A stretch of 64,000 nt of DNA from an uncultured Jannaschia sp. (GCF_947494025.1 NZ_CANLTQ010000009.1:47746-111745), one strand, 5' to 3'. Shown: positions 30,310-39,108, counted from the first letter of the stretch. Made by a program: numbers and translations. Notes: generated from the letters alone by a model not told the origin.

Positions 30310-30432
30310 CGAATAATCCTCGAGATGTATAAAAGGTAAACAGTCCGACAACGTGCAGGGTTCCTATGAACGACCGGTATCTGTCCAGAAATTTTAACAA
30401 TTTGCGTTAATCCGGATGCGCGTCGCCGCGCG
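30310..30432 (-). promoter_or_regulatory. AT-rich leader and probable promoter of the galU-otsBA operon
   Basis: The 123 bases upstream of galU are strikingly less GC-rich than the rest of the window, with AAATTTTAACAATTTGCGTT at 30389-30408 and a TTTTATACA stretch (minus strand) around 30326-30334. A TTGTCG element with a TACATC element 16 bases later on the minus strand is a possible promoter. The exact start is not determined. Confidence 0.4.
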
Positions 30433-31881
30433 TCAGCCCGCTTGTGCCAGGGCGTCTCGCACCGTCTCCAGGTCGCGCCGGAACAGCTCGGTCTCGGCCG
30501 CACGGCTCTTCTCGTCGGGCAGGCGCAGAAGGAAGCTCGGATGCACGGTCACCATCAACGGCCGGCCGTCGCGCGTCTCCTCCATCCGGCCCCGTCGCTT
30601 CAGGATACCCTTGCCGTCGCCGGTGAGCGAATGCAGCGCCGTCGCGCCGAGCGCCACGACGATCTTTGGGTCGACCGTCGTCAGCTCCTGTTCGAGCCAC
30701 CAGCGGCAGGCGGAGATCTCGCCTCCGCCGGGCTTCTGGTGGATGCGGCGCTTGCCCTTCTGGACGAACTTGAAGTGCTTCACCGCATTCGTGACGTAGG
30801 CCGCCTCGCGGTCGATTCCGGCTTGCTCGACGATCTGATCGAAGAGCTGCCCGGCGGGACCGACAAAGGGCCGGCCCGCGATGTCCTCACGGTCGCCCGG
30901 CTGCTCGCCGACGAACATCAACGGCGCGTCCTCCGGCCCCTCGCCGAACACGGTCTGCGTGGCGGGACCGTAGAGCGGGCAACGGGTGCAGCCCCTGGCG
31001 TCGCGGGCGATGTCCTCCAGATCGGTCGCGGCGAAAAGGTCGGGTCCGGGTTGGGTGGCCATGGCGTCATCCTTCCGTCTGAGCGATTGCGGGGCCGGAA
31101 GGCTGGGCCCGGCGGCCCGCATCTCGGCCACGCGGGCCCGCGCGCCGGCGATCAGGGAGGGAATCGCCTGCGCCTCGGGAAGGTTCCGCCAGTACTTCTT
31201 CGGCATCTCCGCCCGCATGGCGTCCGGCTTCAGGCGTGCGGGATTGAAGATGCTGCTGTAATAGGTCGTCCAGAGCTGCTCGAGCGGGTCCGTGGCATTC
31301 GGTCGCGTCGCGGCGACGGCCTCCTTCGACAGGCATCCGCTGGCATAGGTCAGCGTCACCTCCGGCGTGACGATCCGCCAATCCATGTCGCCGAACCGGT
31401 CGACGAAGAAACCCGCGACTGGCTCCTCGATCCGATGCTCCGGCTCGAACCAGGCGGCGAAGGCGCGGCGTTCGCCCGAGCGTTCCGTATCCACCTCCAG
31501 CTCCTGAAAACGCACGAAGGCGTGCATCTTGTGGATGTCGCGGTGGATCGCCTTGGCGATGTCGCGGGCGCGCGCGACCTGCGGGTCAGCGCGGTTCGCC
31601 AGCAGTTCCGGCCGCCCCTGCACCCGCGTCAGAAGGGAATAGGCCAAACGCATCCCCTGCCCTGTCCGCTCCGGAATCAGGTCGCGGCTGAGTTCGAGGA
31701 ACGCCTTGGTGACGGTGAGTGGTCGCGTCGCGTCCGGCAGGACGTCGTCAAACATCGCGTCGCTGTCGCCTTCGAGCGCCCAGTCCACCGCCTCGGGCGG
31801 CACATCTGCCGAAGCAAGCCGCCGCGCCACGTCCCGCCAGGCATCGAAGGTGCCGATGCGGGGAAGGCGCGGTGCGTACAT
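30433..31881 (-). CDS. DUF4130 / UdgX fusion: uracil-DNA glycosylase superfamily repair protein
   Basis: 482 residues. The N-terminal part (to about 250) is the DUF4130/'probable DNA metabolism protein' domain usually paired with the radical SAM protein encoded upstream. After a linker, residues 290-480 are UdgX: GEQPGDREDIAGRPFVGPAG (about 325-344), the diagnostic KRRIH loop (377-381) whose His forms a covalent bond with uracil-excised DNA in characterised UdgX, and VHPSFLLR. Cysteines of the Fe-S binding region are GCTRC (298, 301) and SACRWW. It starts one base after the radical SAM stop. An SOS-type promoter precedes the pair. Confidence 0.93.
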   Translation of the reverse strand: MYAPRLPRIGTFDAWRDVARRLASADVPPEAVDWALEGDSDAMFDDVLPDATRPLTVTKAFLELSRDLIPERTGQGMRLAYSLLTRVQGRPELLANRADPQVARARDIAKAIHRDIHKMHAFVRFQELEVDTERSGERRAFAAWFEPEHRIEEPVAGFFVDRFGDMDWRIVTPEVTLTYASGCLSKEAVAATRPNATDPLEQLWTTYYSSIFNPARLKPDAMRAEMPKKYWRNLPEAQAIPSLIAGARARVAEMRAAGPSLPAPQSLRRKDDAMATQPGPDLFAATDLEDIARDARGCTRCPLYGPATQTVFGEGPEDAPLMFVGEQPGDREDIAGRPFVGPAGQLFDQIVEQAGIDREAAYVTNAVKHFKFVQKGKRRIHQKPGGGEISACRWWLEQELTTVDPKIVVALGATALHSLTGDGKGILKRRGRMEETRDGRPLMVTVHPSFLLRLPDEKSRAAETELFRRDLETVRDALAQAG

Positions 31882-31882
31882 C

Positions 31883-33112
31883 TCAGAAGAGTTCCATCTG
31901 CTTCGGCTTCACGAACCTAGACTTCAGATTCTCGGCGTCGAGCTTGGCGCCGGGATGATGGTCGCGCGTGGTGATAAAGGCACGCGACTGCTTTATCCGC
32001 CCGCCCATGCGGCGGATATCCTCGAGCCCGAGCGAAGCGGATTTCCGCGCCGCGACGATCCGGTCCACGATCTTCGTTCCGAAGCCCGGCACGCGCAGCA
32101 GAAGCTCCCTGGGGGCGCGGTTCACGTCCACCGGGAAACGGTCGCGGTTCGCGAGCGCCCAGGCGAGCTTCGGGTCGATGTCGAGATCCAGCATCCCCGT
32201 CCCGTCACGGCGAACGATCTCGTCCAGACCGAAATCGTAGAACCGCAAAAGCCAGTCGGCCTGATAAAGCCGGTGCTCGCGCATCAGCGGTGGATCGACG
32301 AGCGGCAGGACGGCACTGCTGTCGGGGATGGGCGAAAAGGCGGAGTAATAGACCCGCTTGAGCCCGTAGGCGCCGTAGAGCCGGCTCGCTTGACCCAGGA
32401 TCGTCGCGTCGTTCGCGGCATCGGCCCCGACGATCATCTGCGTCGACTGCCCCGCCGGGGCGAAGCGTCCACGCTTGCGGCCAGTATGCGACTTGTCGGC
32501 GTAGTCCTCGGTGGTCAGGCGCACCTTGCCCATCGCACCACGGATTTGCTCGGGGTCCTTTTCCGGCGCGAAAGCCTTTACGCTGGCATCGGTCGGCAGT
32601 TCCACGTTGATCGACAGGCGGTCGGCCACGAGGCCCGCGCGCAGGGTCAGCTCCGGCGCGGCGTCGGGGATCGTCTTGAGGTGGATATAGCCGCGGAACC
32701 CGCCGGCGCGCAGCTTCTCGGCGATGCGGACCATCTCCTCCATCGTGTAATCCGACGACTTCATGATGCCGGAGGACAGGAACAGCCCCTCGATGTAGTT
32801 CCGCCGGTAGAACTCGGTCGTCAGCCACACCACCTCGTCGACCGTGAAACGGGCGCGCTTCACGTTGCTGCTTACGCGATTCACGCAGTAGGCGCAGTCG
32901 TAGATGCAATGGTTGGTCATCAGGATCTTGAGGAGCGAGATGCATCGCCCGTCCGGCGCGTAGGCGTGACAGATACCCGAACCGGTGGTCGAGCCGAGTC
33001 CCGAACCGTCCTTCGAGTCGCGCTTCGTCGTACCCGACGAGGCGCAACTCGCATCGTATTTGGCGGCATCGGACAAAAGCGCGAGCTTGTCCCGGATCGA
33101 CATCTTACCCAT
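31883..33112 (-). CDS. putative DNA modification/repair radical SAM protein
   Basis: 409 residues. Cluster-binding motif CIYDCAYC (Cys69, Cys73, Cys76), an N-terminal KYDASCASSG block typical of the family, and a C-terminal helix-hairpin-helix-like region (VNRAPRELLLRVPGFGTKIVDRI, about 322-344) that suggests DNA binding. Its chemistry is unknown; the family is named for its constant pairing with the DUF4130/UDG-like protein. The start is ATG 33112, or an ATG three codons later that matches the family start better. Promoter elements place the transcript start at or next to the ATG. First gene of the operon with the UdgX fusion. Confidence 0.9.
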   Translation of the reverse strand: MGKMSIRDKLALLSDAAKYDASCASSGTTKRDSKDGSGLGSTTGSGICHAYAPDGRCISLLKILMTNHCIYDCAYCVNRVSSNVKRARFTVDEVVWLTTEFYRRNYIEGLFLSSGIMKSSDYTMEEMVRIAEKLRAGGFRGYIHLKTIPDAAPELTLRAGLVADRLSINVELPTDASVKAFAPEKDPEQIRGAMGKVRLTTEDYADKSHTGRKRGRFAPAGQSTQMIVGADAANDATILGQASRLYGAYGLKRVYYSAFSPIPDSSAVLPLVDPPLMREHRLYQADWLLRFYDFGLDEIVRRDGTGMLDLDIDPKLAWALANRDRFPVDVNRAPRELLLRVPGFGTKIVDRIVAARKSASLGLEDIRRMGGRIKQSRAFITTRDHHPGAKLDAENLKSRFVKPKQMELF

Positions 33113-33147
33113 AGGTTCTGGATATGTTCCGAGCCGGGATTTTTCAA
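33112..33147 (-). promoter_or_regulatory. sigma-70-type promoter of the repair operon, nearly leaderless
   Basis: On the minus strand TTGAAA (33147-33142) and TATCCA (33124-33119) are separated by exactly 17 bases. A start seven bases downstream falls at 33112, the first base of the ATG, so the message could be leaderless. The -10 element lies inside the SOS box. Confidence 0.6.
33115..33129. promoter_or_regulatory. LexA SOS box (GTTC-N7-GTTC)
   Basis: GTTCTGGATATGTTC matches the alphaproteobacterial LexA operator GTTC-N7-GTTC exactly. It covers the -10 element of the repair operon and ends two bases before the ATG, ideal for repression. LexA control of the radical SAM/UdgX pair is inferred from this match and the genes' functions. 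Confidence 0.75.
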
Positions 33148-33240
33148 GGAATGCCGGGGGCGACAATTGACGCAGGGCGGCGGCGCGGCGCCGGGGGCCA
33201 ATGCCGGGGCGCGTCGCGCGGGCGCGTTCCGTCGCCGGCG

Positions 33241-33726
33241 TCAGGAAATCACGGTGAACGGTGTCTCGAACCAGTGCTCCTCGAGATTGTCGCCATCGCC
33301 GATCCGGTCGATCACCGAAAAGAGGCCCGGCGCCGCGAGCGGGGTCAAGACGCCGTGCCACGTCCCGCGCCGGTAGTTCACCCCCTGTCCCGGATCCGCC
33401 ACGAAAGCGCGCGGAGCACCTGGAATTCCGGCATCGTCGGGCGCGACGATCACCAGCCAGGGATTGCGGTGCATCGGCACGAAGGCCTGGCTGCCTGCGG
33501 GATGCCGCTCCACCATGTCGAGCCGGTAGGGCAGGTCGCGCGGCTGCGCGTCGAAGACGCTGATCCCCGCGCGGCCGTCGCCGAAGTCGAGGCGAGCGCG
33601 GTCGTGATGCCGGCCGCACATCCCCTGGTTGATGACCCTGTCGGGATCGCCCCGCGCTTCCAGCACCTCCCCGAAGGTCACGAAGGCCCCGGCGGTCAGC
33701 GGCTCGGTCCGGATCCGGCGGCTCAC
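33241..33726 (-). CDS. allA: ureidoglycolate lyase
   Basis: 161 residues, the usual length. Splits ureidoglycolate to glyoxylate and urea, the end of allantoin breakdown. Family features: PLTAGAFVTFGEVLE at the start, INQGMCGRHHDRA, VFDAQPRDLPYRLDMVERHPAGSQAFVPM (about 57-85) and GVNYRRGTWHGVLTPL near 117. The start is a GTG at 33726-33724 overlapping the puuE stop (GTGA), so the two are co-translated. Confidence 0.93.
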   Translation of the reverse strand: MSRRIRTEPLTAGAFVTFGEVLEARGDPDRVINQGMCGRHHDRARLDFGDGRAGISVFDAQPRDLPYRLDMVERHPAGSQAFVPMHRNPWLVIVAPDDAGIPGAPRAFVADPGQGVNYRRGTWHGVLTPLAAPGLFSVIDRIGDGDNLEEHWFETPFTVIS

Positions 33727-35120
33727 GACAGCATGTCCCGCAGGCGGTGCAGCGCGATGCGCTCGACCTGCCGGCAGGCCTCCGCGAACTCGCTCGCGCG
33801 GCTCTGGCCGATCCGCCGCTCGAACGCCGCGAGGATGCCCGCCTTGTCGTGGTCGCGCACCGCGATGATGAACGGAAAGCCGTGCCGCGCCACATACTCC
33901 GCGTTCAGCCGCTCGAAGGTCGTCCGCTCCGCGTCGGTCAACGCGTCGAGCCCGGCGCTCGACTGCTCGGAGGCGCTTTCCTCGGTCAGACGGCGGGCGG
34001 TGGCGAGCTTGCCGGCGAGGTCGGGATGGGCGGCGAGGACGGCCACCCGCTCTTCCTCCGTGGCGGCCCGGAACGCGCGGCAAAGCGCGTTGTGCAAGCC
34101 CACCGCCGTGTCGTGCGGCGGCCCGAGCTCGAGCCCGTGCGCCCGCTCCGCGATCCAGGGCGAATGTTCGAACACGCCGCCGAACCGCGCAACGAAGGCG
34201 TCGCGATCCATCTGCGACGGTCGCTCCCGCCGGACATGCGGATGGGTCGCGGCCCAGTGCGCGGCGATCTGTTCGCGCGTGGCGAACCAGACGTCGCCTT
34301 TGGCCTGCGCGTGCTCGACGAACCGCGCGAGCGCCTCCGCCCGGCCGGGCCGTCCGACGAGGCGGCAATGCAGGCCGACAGACATCATCCGTCCGCCCTC
34401 GGCGTGGAGCGTATCGAAGGTCGCGCGCAGGTAGTCGAAGAACTGTTCCGGCGCGTTGAACCCCTGCGGCGTGGCGAAGCGCATGTCGTTTGCGTCGAGC
34501 GTGTAGGGCACGATGAGCTGGTCCCGGTCGCCGACCTCGATCCAGTAGGGCAGGTCGTCGGCGTAGGTGTCGGCAAGGTAGGCGAACTGCCCGCTCTCGG
34601 CGGCGAGCCGGATCGTGTTGACCGAGGACCGTCCGCAATAGAAGCCGACGGGCGCCTCGCCCACCACCTCCGTATGCAGCCGGATGGCTTCGACGATGGC
34701 CGCGCGCTCCGCCGCTTCGGGCATGTCCCTGTGCTCGATCCAGCGCAGCCCGTGGCTCGCGATCTCCCAGTTCGCCTCCTTCATCGCCGCGACCTGCACC
34801 GGCGAGCGCGCCAGCGCCGTCGCGACGCCGTAGACCGTCACCGGCAGGTCGCGCAGCATCCGGTGCAGGCGCCAGAACCCGGCCCGCGCGCCGTATTCGT
34901 AGATCGACTCCATGTTGGCGTGCCGCTGCCCCGGCCAGGGCGCGGCTCCGACGATCTCCGACAGGAACGCCTCGGAGGCGGCGTCGCCGTGGAGGATGTT
35001 GTTCTCGCCCCCCTCCTCGTAATTCACCACGAGCTGCACCGCGATCCGCGCGCCCCCGGGCCAGTTCGCCTCGGGCGGGGTCGGGCCGTAGCCCTGCAGG
35101 TCACGGGGGTAACGGGTCAT
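33723..35120 (-). CDS. puuE: allantoinase PuuE fused to OHCU decarboxylase (UraD)
   Basis: 465-residue bifunctional protein. Residues 1 to about 300 are the polysaccharide-deacetylase-like, cofactor-independent allantoinase PuuE (YPRDLQGYGPTPPEANWPGGARIAVQ, VNYEEGGE, YEYGARAGFWRL, NWEIASHGLRW, GFYCGRSSVNT). Residues about 305-465 are 2-oxo-4-hydroxy-4-carboxy-5-ureidoimidazoline decarboxylase, with FVARFGGVFEHSPWIAE and HGFPFIIAVRDHDKAGIL. It would convert OHCU to S-allantoin and allantoin to allantoate. Start ATG 35120 follows GAGGAG; the open frame further upstream is rejected. Divergent from uraH. Confidence 0.94.
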   Translation of the reverse strand: MTRYPRDLQGYGPTPPEANWPGGARIAVQLVVNYEEGGENNILHGDAASEAFLSEIVGAAPWPGQRHANMESIYEYGARAGFWRLHRMLRDLPVTVYGVATALARSPVQVAAMKEANWEIASHGLRWIEHRDMPEAAERAAIVEAIRLHTEVVGEAPVGFYCGRSSVNTIRLAAESGQFAYLADTYADDLPYWIEVGDRDQLIVPYTLDANDMRFATPQGFNAPEQFFDYLRATFDTLHAEGGRMMSVGLHCRLVGRPGRAEALARFVEHAQAKGDVWFATREQIAAHWAATHPHVRRERPSQMDRDAFVARFGGVFEHSPWIAERAHGLELGPPHDTAVGLHNALCRAFRAATEEERVAVLAAHPDLAGKLATARRLTEESASEQSSAGLDALTDAERTTFERLNAEYVARHGFPFIIAVRDHDKAGILAAFERRIGQSRASEFAEACRQVERIALHRLRDMLS

Positions 35121-35223
35121 GGCGGGCTCCTCGGGGTCGCGTCGCCCCCTTTTCGCCATTTGCCGCCTTCCCCTGCAACCGGGGACGTCGCATCCTCCGG
35201 CCCGATCGCAAACGGAGGCGCGC

Positions 35224-35574
35224 ATGGCCGGATACCTTACCACCCACGTTCTCGACACCGCGCAGGGTCATCCCGCCCATGGCATGTCCGTCGCGCTCTG
35301 GCGCGTGGCCGGCGAGGCGCGCGAGCTGCTTGCCGAGACGGTCACCAACGCGGATGGCCGCACCGACGCGCCGATCCTGCCGGAGCACGCGTTCCGCATC
35401 GGCAGCTACGAGCTCGTCTTTCAGGCAGGCGCGTACTTCCGCGCGCAGGGCTTCCGGGACGACCCGCTGTTCCTCGAGCGCATCCCGATCCGCTTCGGCA
35501 TGAACGAGGCGGTCCATTATCACGTGCCGCTCCTGCTCTCCCCCTTCGGCTACTCGACCTATCGGGGCAGCTGA
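35224..35574 (+). CDS. uraH: 5-hydroxyisourate hydrolase (transthyretin-like)
   Basis: 116 residues. Hydrolyses 5-hydroxyisourate to OHCU. N-terminal THVLDTAQGHPAHGM with catalytic His, an internal Arg in NADGRTD, HYHVPLLLSPFGYSTYRGS with the YRGS C-terminal signature. The start at 35224 restores the family N-terminus; a longer frame from 35119 is not needed. Followed 66 bases later by the urate hydroxylase gene, likely one operon. Confidence 0.95.
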   Translation: MAGYLTTHVLDTAQGHPAHGMSVALWRVAGEARELLAETVTNADGRTDAPILPEHAFRIGSYELVFQAGAYFRAQGFRDDPLFLERIPIRFGMNEAVHYHVPLLLSPFGYSTYRGS

Positions 35575-35640
35575 CGCCTTGCCCGCCGCGGCACGGCACG
35601 CGACACTACGGCCGCCCCCCCCGATCCGAAGGAGCCGCGC

Positions 35641-36885
35641 ATGTACGACCTTGCCATCATGTGGGACTGGCTCGCCTTCGCGGTCCGCTGGACGCATGTC
35701 ATCGTCGCGATCGCCTGGATCGGGTCGTCCTTCTACTTCATCGCGCTCGACCTCGGCCTGAACCGCAACGTGCCCGGTCCCGCCGACGGGGAGGAATGGC
35801 AGGTTCATGGCGGCGGCTTCTACCACATCCAGAAATATCTCGTCGCGCCGGGCGCGATGCCCGACCACCTGACCTGGTTCAAATGGGAGAGCTACACGAC
35901 CTGGCTCTCGGGCGCGGCCCTGCTGGCGGTGGTCTACTGGGCGGGGGCGGAGCTGTTCCTGATCGACCCGTCGAAGCTCGACCTCGCCGTGTGGCAAGCG
36001 GTGCTGCTCTCGGCAGCGTTCATCGCGGCGGGGTGGATCGGCTACGACCTTCTCTGCAAGTCGCCGCTGGCGTCGCGGCCGACGCTGGTGATGCTGATCC
36101 TTTTCGCAGGCATCGTCGCGGCAAGCTGGCTCCTGAATCAGGTCTTCACCGGCCGCGCCGCGCTCCTCCATCTGGGCGCGATGACGGCGACGATCATGAC
36201 GGCCAACGTCTTCTTCATCATCATGCCGAACCAGCGGATCGTGGTGGACGACCTGAAGGCGGGCCGCATGCCCGACGCGAAATACGGCAAGATCGCCAAG
36301 CTGCGCTCCACCCACAACAACTACCTGACGCTGCCGGTCCTGTTCCTGATGTTGTCGAACCATTATCCGCTGGCCTTCGGCACGCAGCACGCCTGGATCA
36401 TCGCGGCGTTGGTGTTCCTGCTCGGCGTGACGATCCGGCATTACTTCAACACCCTGCACGCGACCGGTTCGGGCCCGGTCTGGACCTGGGGCGCGACGGC
36501 GTTCCTGTTCGTGGTGATCGCCTGGCTCTCCACCGCATCGTCCTGGGACGGTGATTACGAAGCGCTGGAGGAGGCGGAGCTGTCGCCCTACCAGACGCGC
36601 TTCGTCGAGGCCGAAGGCTTCGATGAGGTGGCGGGCATCGTGCAGGGTCGCTGCTCCATGTGCCACGCACGGGAGCCGAACTGGGACGGCATCCGCTGGG
36701 CGCCGAAAGGCGTGCATCTGGAGACGCGGGCCGACATCGCCCACGAAGCGCGCTCGATCTACCTGCAGGCCGGCGTCAGCCACGCGATGCCGCCGGGCAA
36801 CCTGACCGGGATCACGCCTGATGAGCGTGCCGCTATCGCGGCCTGGTATCGCGGCGCCGGGACGGAGGTCGCGCAGGCAGACTGA
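35641..36885 (+). CDS. membrane urate hydroxylase PuuD with cytochrome c domain
   Basis: 414 residues. About eight membrane helices (VRWTHVIVAIAWIGSSFYFIALD near the start), a conserved GGGFYHIQKY stretch, then a periplasmic C-terminal cytochrome c domain with the haem site CSMCH (about residue 337) and a likely axial Met in HAMPPGN. Oxidises urate to 5-hydroxyisourate and passes electrons to the respiratory chain, replacing soluble uricase. With uraH and the divergent puuE-uraD gene it completes urate to allantoate. Confidence 0.93.
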   Translation: MYDLAIMWDWLAFAVRWTHVIVAIAWIGSSFYFIALDLGLNRNVPGPADGEEWQVHGGGFYHIQKYLVAPGAMPDHLTWFKWESYTTWLSGAALLAVVYWAGAELFLIDPSKLDLAVWQAVLLSAAFIAAGWIGYDLLCKSPLASRPTLVMLILFAGIVAASWLLNQVFTGRAALLHLGAMTATIMTANVFFIIMPNQRIVVDDLKAGRMPDAKYGKIAKLRSTHNNYLTLPVLFLMLSNHYPLAFGTQHAWIIAALVFLLGVTIRHYFNTLHATGSGPVWTWGATAFLFVVIAWLSTASSWDGDYEALEEAELSPYQTRFVEAEGFDEVAGIVQGRCSMCHAREPNWDGIRWAPKGVHLETRADIAHEARSIYLQAGVSHAMPPGNLTGITPDERAAIAAWYRGAGTEVAQAD

Positions 36886-36968
36886 AGCGCTCCGACGACG
36901 TCCTCGCCCCGAGACGCATCGCCGAGAGAGCGGTCCCCTGATCGCGAGCGGGGCGGCCCCGGGGTCGC

Positions 36969-37007
36969 CGGCCTGACGGGGCACGTACGACGTGCCCCGT
37001 CAGGCCG
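36969..37007. terminator. 17-bp perfect inverted repeat, probable bidirectional terminator
   Basis: The arm 36969-36985 (CGGCCTGACGGGGCACG) is exactly complementary to 36991-37007, with a five-base loop TACGA. It lies about 85 bases past puuD and includes the stop codon of the convergent TRAP permease gene (37002-37000). Both transcripts would form a very stable hairpin; no T-run follows on either side. Confidence 0.6.
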
Positions 37008-39108
37008 CCGCCGGCGAGGACGACCCGCCGGCGAAGCTGCGGATCAGGACCGGCAGGCAGAGCGCCGCCGCAATCAGCGTCGTGACGAGATCCGGCGCCA
37101 CGAAAAGAAGCGCCGCGACCGCCAGCAGCGCGCGTTCCCAGGCCCGGAGCGGCTGCGTCAGGTAGCCCGAGAACGCCGCCGAGAGCGCGGTGATCCCGAG
37201 CATCGCGCCCGACAGGGCAAGGACGAAGGACGGCCAGGTGAAGCCCTGCGTCACCAGAAGCAGCGAGGGCGAGAACACGAACACGAAAGGCACGAGCGCC
37301 TTGCCCATCGACAGGCGGAACGCGGTGTTGCCCGCCTTGAACGCGTTCGCCCCCGCGATCCCCGCCGCGGCATAGGCGGCAAGCGCGACGGGCGGCGTCA
37401 CGTCGGCCAGCACGCCGTAGTAGAACACGAAGAAATGCGCCACGATCGGCTCCACCCCGAGCGCGCCGAGGATCGGCGCGGCGATGGCGATCATGATGAG
37501 ATAGTTCGCGGTTGTCGGAATGCCGCAGCCCATCAGGATGCAGACCACCGCCGTCATCATCAGCGTGAAGAGCAGCGTCAGCGTGGCCACGTCCATCATG
37601 CCGAACGGAATGTAGGGCGCGACGGATTCGGCCCATCCCCCGGCGGTGGAGGTGACGAGGAACACGATCTTGAACCCGACCCCCGTCAGCGTCACCACGC
37701 CGATCACCACGCCCACCAGCGCGGCGGCCACCGTGACCGAGAGCGAGTACTTCGCGCCCATGACGAAGCCGTCGAAGATGTCCGTGGCGGTCGCGCGCGC
37801 GGCCTCGACCACGCCCCGCGCCATCAGGTTCTGAACCACCATCACGGCGATGCAGGCGGTGATGCCCCAGAACGCGGCGGAATAGGGCGTGCGTCCCGAC
37901 AGCAGGACCCCGACCAATACCAGGAGCGGGATGATCGTGAGCCAGTTCGCTTTGAAGACCTTCCAGGCATCCGGCAGCTCCTCCTTCGTCAGACCGCGCA
38001 AGCCGAGGCGCTTGGCCTCCATGTGGACCTGCACCAGAACGCCGAAGAAGTGCATGAAGGCCGGCACCAGCGCCGCGGTCAGGATCGTCGTCAGCGGCAC
38101 CTCAAGATATTCGATCATCAGGAACGCCACGGCCCCCATGACCGGCGGCGTGATCTGACCGCCGGTGGAGGACGCCGCCTCGACCGCGGCCGCGAAGTGC
38201 CGGCGGTAGCCGATCTTGATCATCGCCGGGATGGTGAGCGAGCCGGTCGTGACCGTGTTCGCGATGGAGGAGCCCGAGATCGAGCCCAGCATCGCCGAGG
38301 ACAGGACCGAGACCTTGGCGGGTCCGCCCGCGTAGCGCCCGGCGAGCGCGGAGGCGAGGTCGATGAAGAGCTGGCCCAGCCCGATCCGCGTGGCGAGCAC
38401 CCCGAACAGGACGAAGTGGAACACGTAGGTCGCGATCACGCCGAGCGCGGTGCCGTAGATGCCCTGGCTGGTGAGGTAGAGGTGGTTGACGAGGCTCGCC
38501 CAGGGTGCGCCCGGATGCTGCAGGATGCCGGGCATGGACTGGCCGAAATAGGCATAGGCCATGAACAGGATCGCGATGACCGGCAGCGGCCAGCCCATCG
38601 CCCGCCGCGTCGCCTCCAGCAGGCAGAGGATGAGGATCGTCCCCATCGCCACGTCCACGGCATTGGGGTTGCCCACCCGCATCGCCAGCGTGTCGAAGAT
38701 CCAGGGCACGTACATCGCCGACACGACGCCGCCGACGAGAAAGGCCCAGTCGAGAAGCGGCAGGCCGAGCGGCTTCAGGACGCCGTGCTCGGCGGAATCG
38801 GGGGAGACGCGGCCCGAAAAGGCGAAGACCGCGAAGACGAGACCGAGCGTGAAGGCGAGGTGCAGGCCGTTATGCGTCGTCTGCTGCAGGATGCCGAAGC
38901 CGGCGGTGTAGTAGTGGAAGCAGGACAGGACGAAGAGCGCGACCGCGGAGGCGACGAGCACCGGACGCGTCAGGGGGCGGAAGCGGACCTCGCTGTCGAA
39001 CTTCTCCTCAAGCGCTTTCTGCTCCGCCTCGGTCAGCGCGGCGGCGCCTTCGCTCGCGGCGACGCCGCCTGCCGGGCCGGCCTTCGGATCGTTCGTCATG
39101 TCCGTCAC
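37000..39108 (-). CDS. TRAP transporter fused permease (DctQM, 4TM/12TM type)
   Basis: 702-residue membrane protein in which the DctQ-like N-terminal helices and the DctM permease are one chain, the architecture that works with TAXI receptors. Motifs: YLTSQGIYGTALGVIATYVFHFVLFG, SAMLGSISGSSIANTVTTGSLTIPAMIKIGY, ASSTGGQITPPVMGAVAFLMIEYL (about 304-327), MGCGIPTTANYLIMIAI and DVTPPVALAAYAAAGIAG. The stop codon is inside the inverted repeat described at 36969-37007. The receptor gene lies 81 bases upstream. Confidence 0.94.
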   Translation of the reverse strand: MTDMTNDPKAGPAGGVAASEGAAALTEAEQKALEEKFDSEVRFRPLTRPVLVASAVALFVLSCFHYYTAGFGILQQTTHNGLHLAFTLGLVFAVFAFSGRVSPDSAEHGVLKPLGLPLLDWAFLVGGVVSAMYVPWIFDTLAMRVGNPNAVDVAMGTILILCLLEATRRAMGWPLPVIAILFMAYAYFGQSMPGILQHPGAPWASLVNHLYLTSQGIYGTALGVIATYVFHFVLFGVLATRIGLGQLFIDLASALAGRYAGGPAKVSVLSSAMLGSISGSSIANTVTTGSLTIPAMIKIGYRRHFAAAVEAASSTGGQITPPVMGAVAFLMIEYLEVPLTTILTAALVPAFMHFFGVLVQVHMEAKRLGLRGLTKEELPDAWKVFKANWLTIIPLLVLVGVLLSGRTPYSAAFWGITACIAVMVVQNLMARGVVEAARATATDIFDGFVMGAKYSLSVTVAAALVGVVIGVVTLTGVGFKIVFLVTSTAGGWAESVAPYIPFGMMDVATLTLLFTLMMTAVVCILMGCGIPTTANYLIMIAIAAPILGALGVEPIVAHFFVFYYGVLADVTPPVALAAYAAAGIAGANAFKAGNTAFRLSMGKALVPFVFVFSPSLLLVTQGFTWPSFVLALSGAMLGITALSAAFSGYLTQPLRAWERALLAVAALLFVAPDLVTTLIAAALCLPVLIRSFAGGSSSPAAA

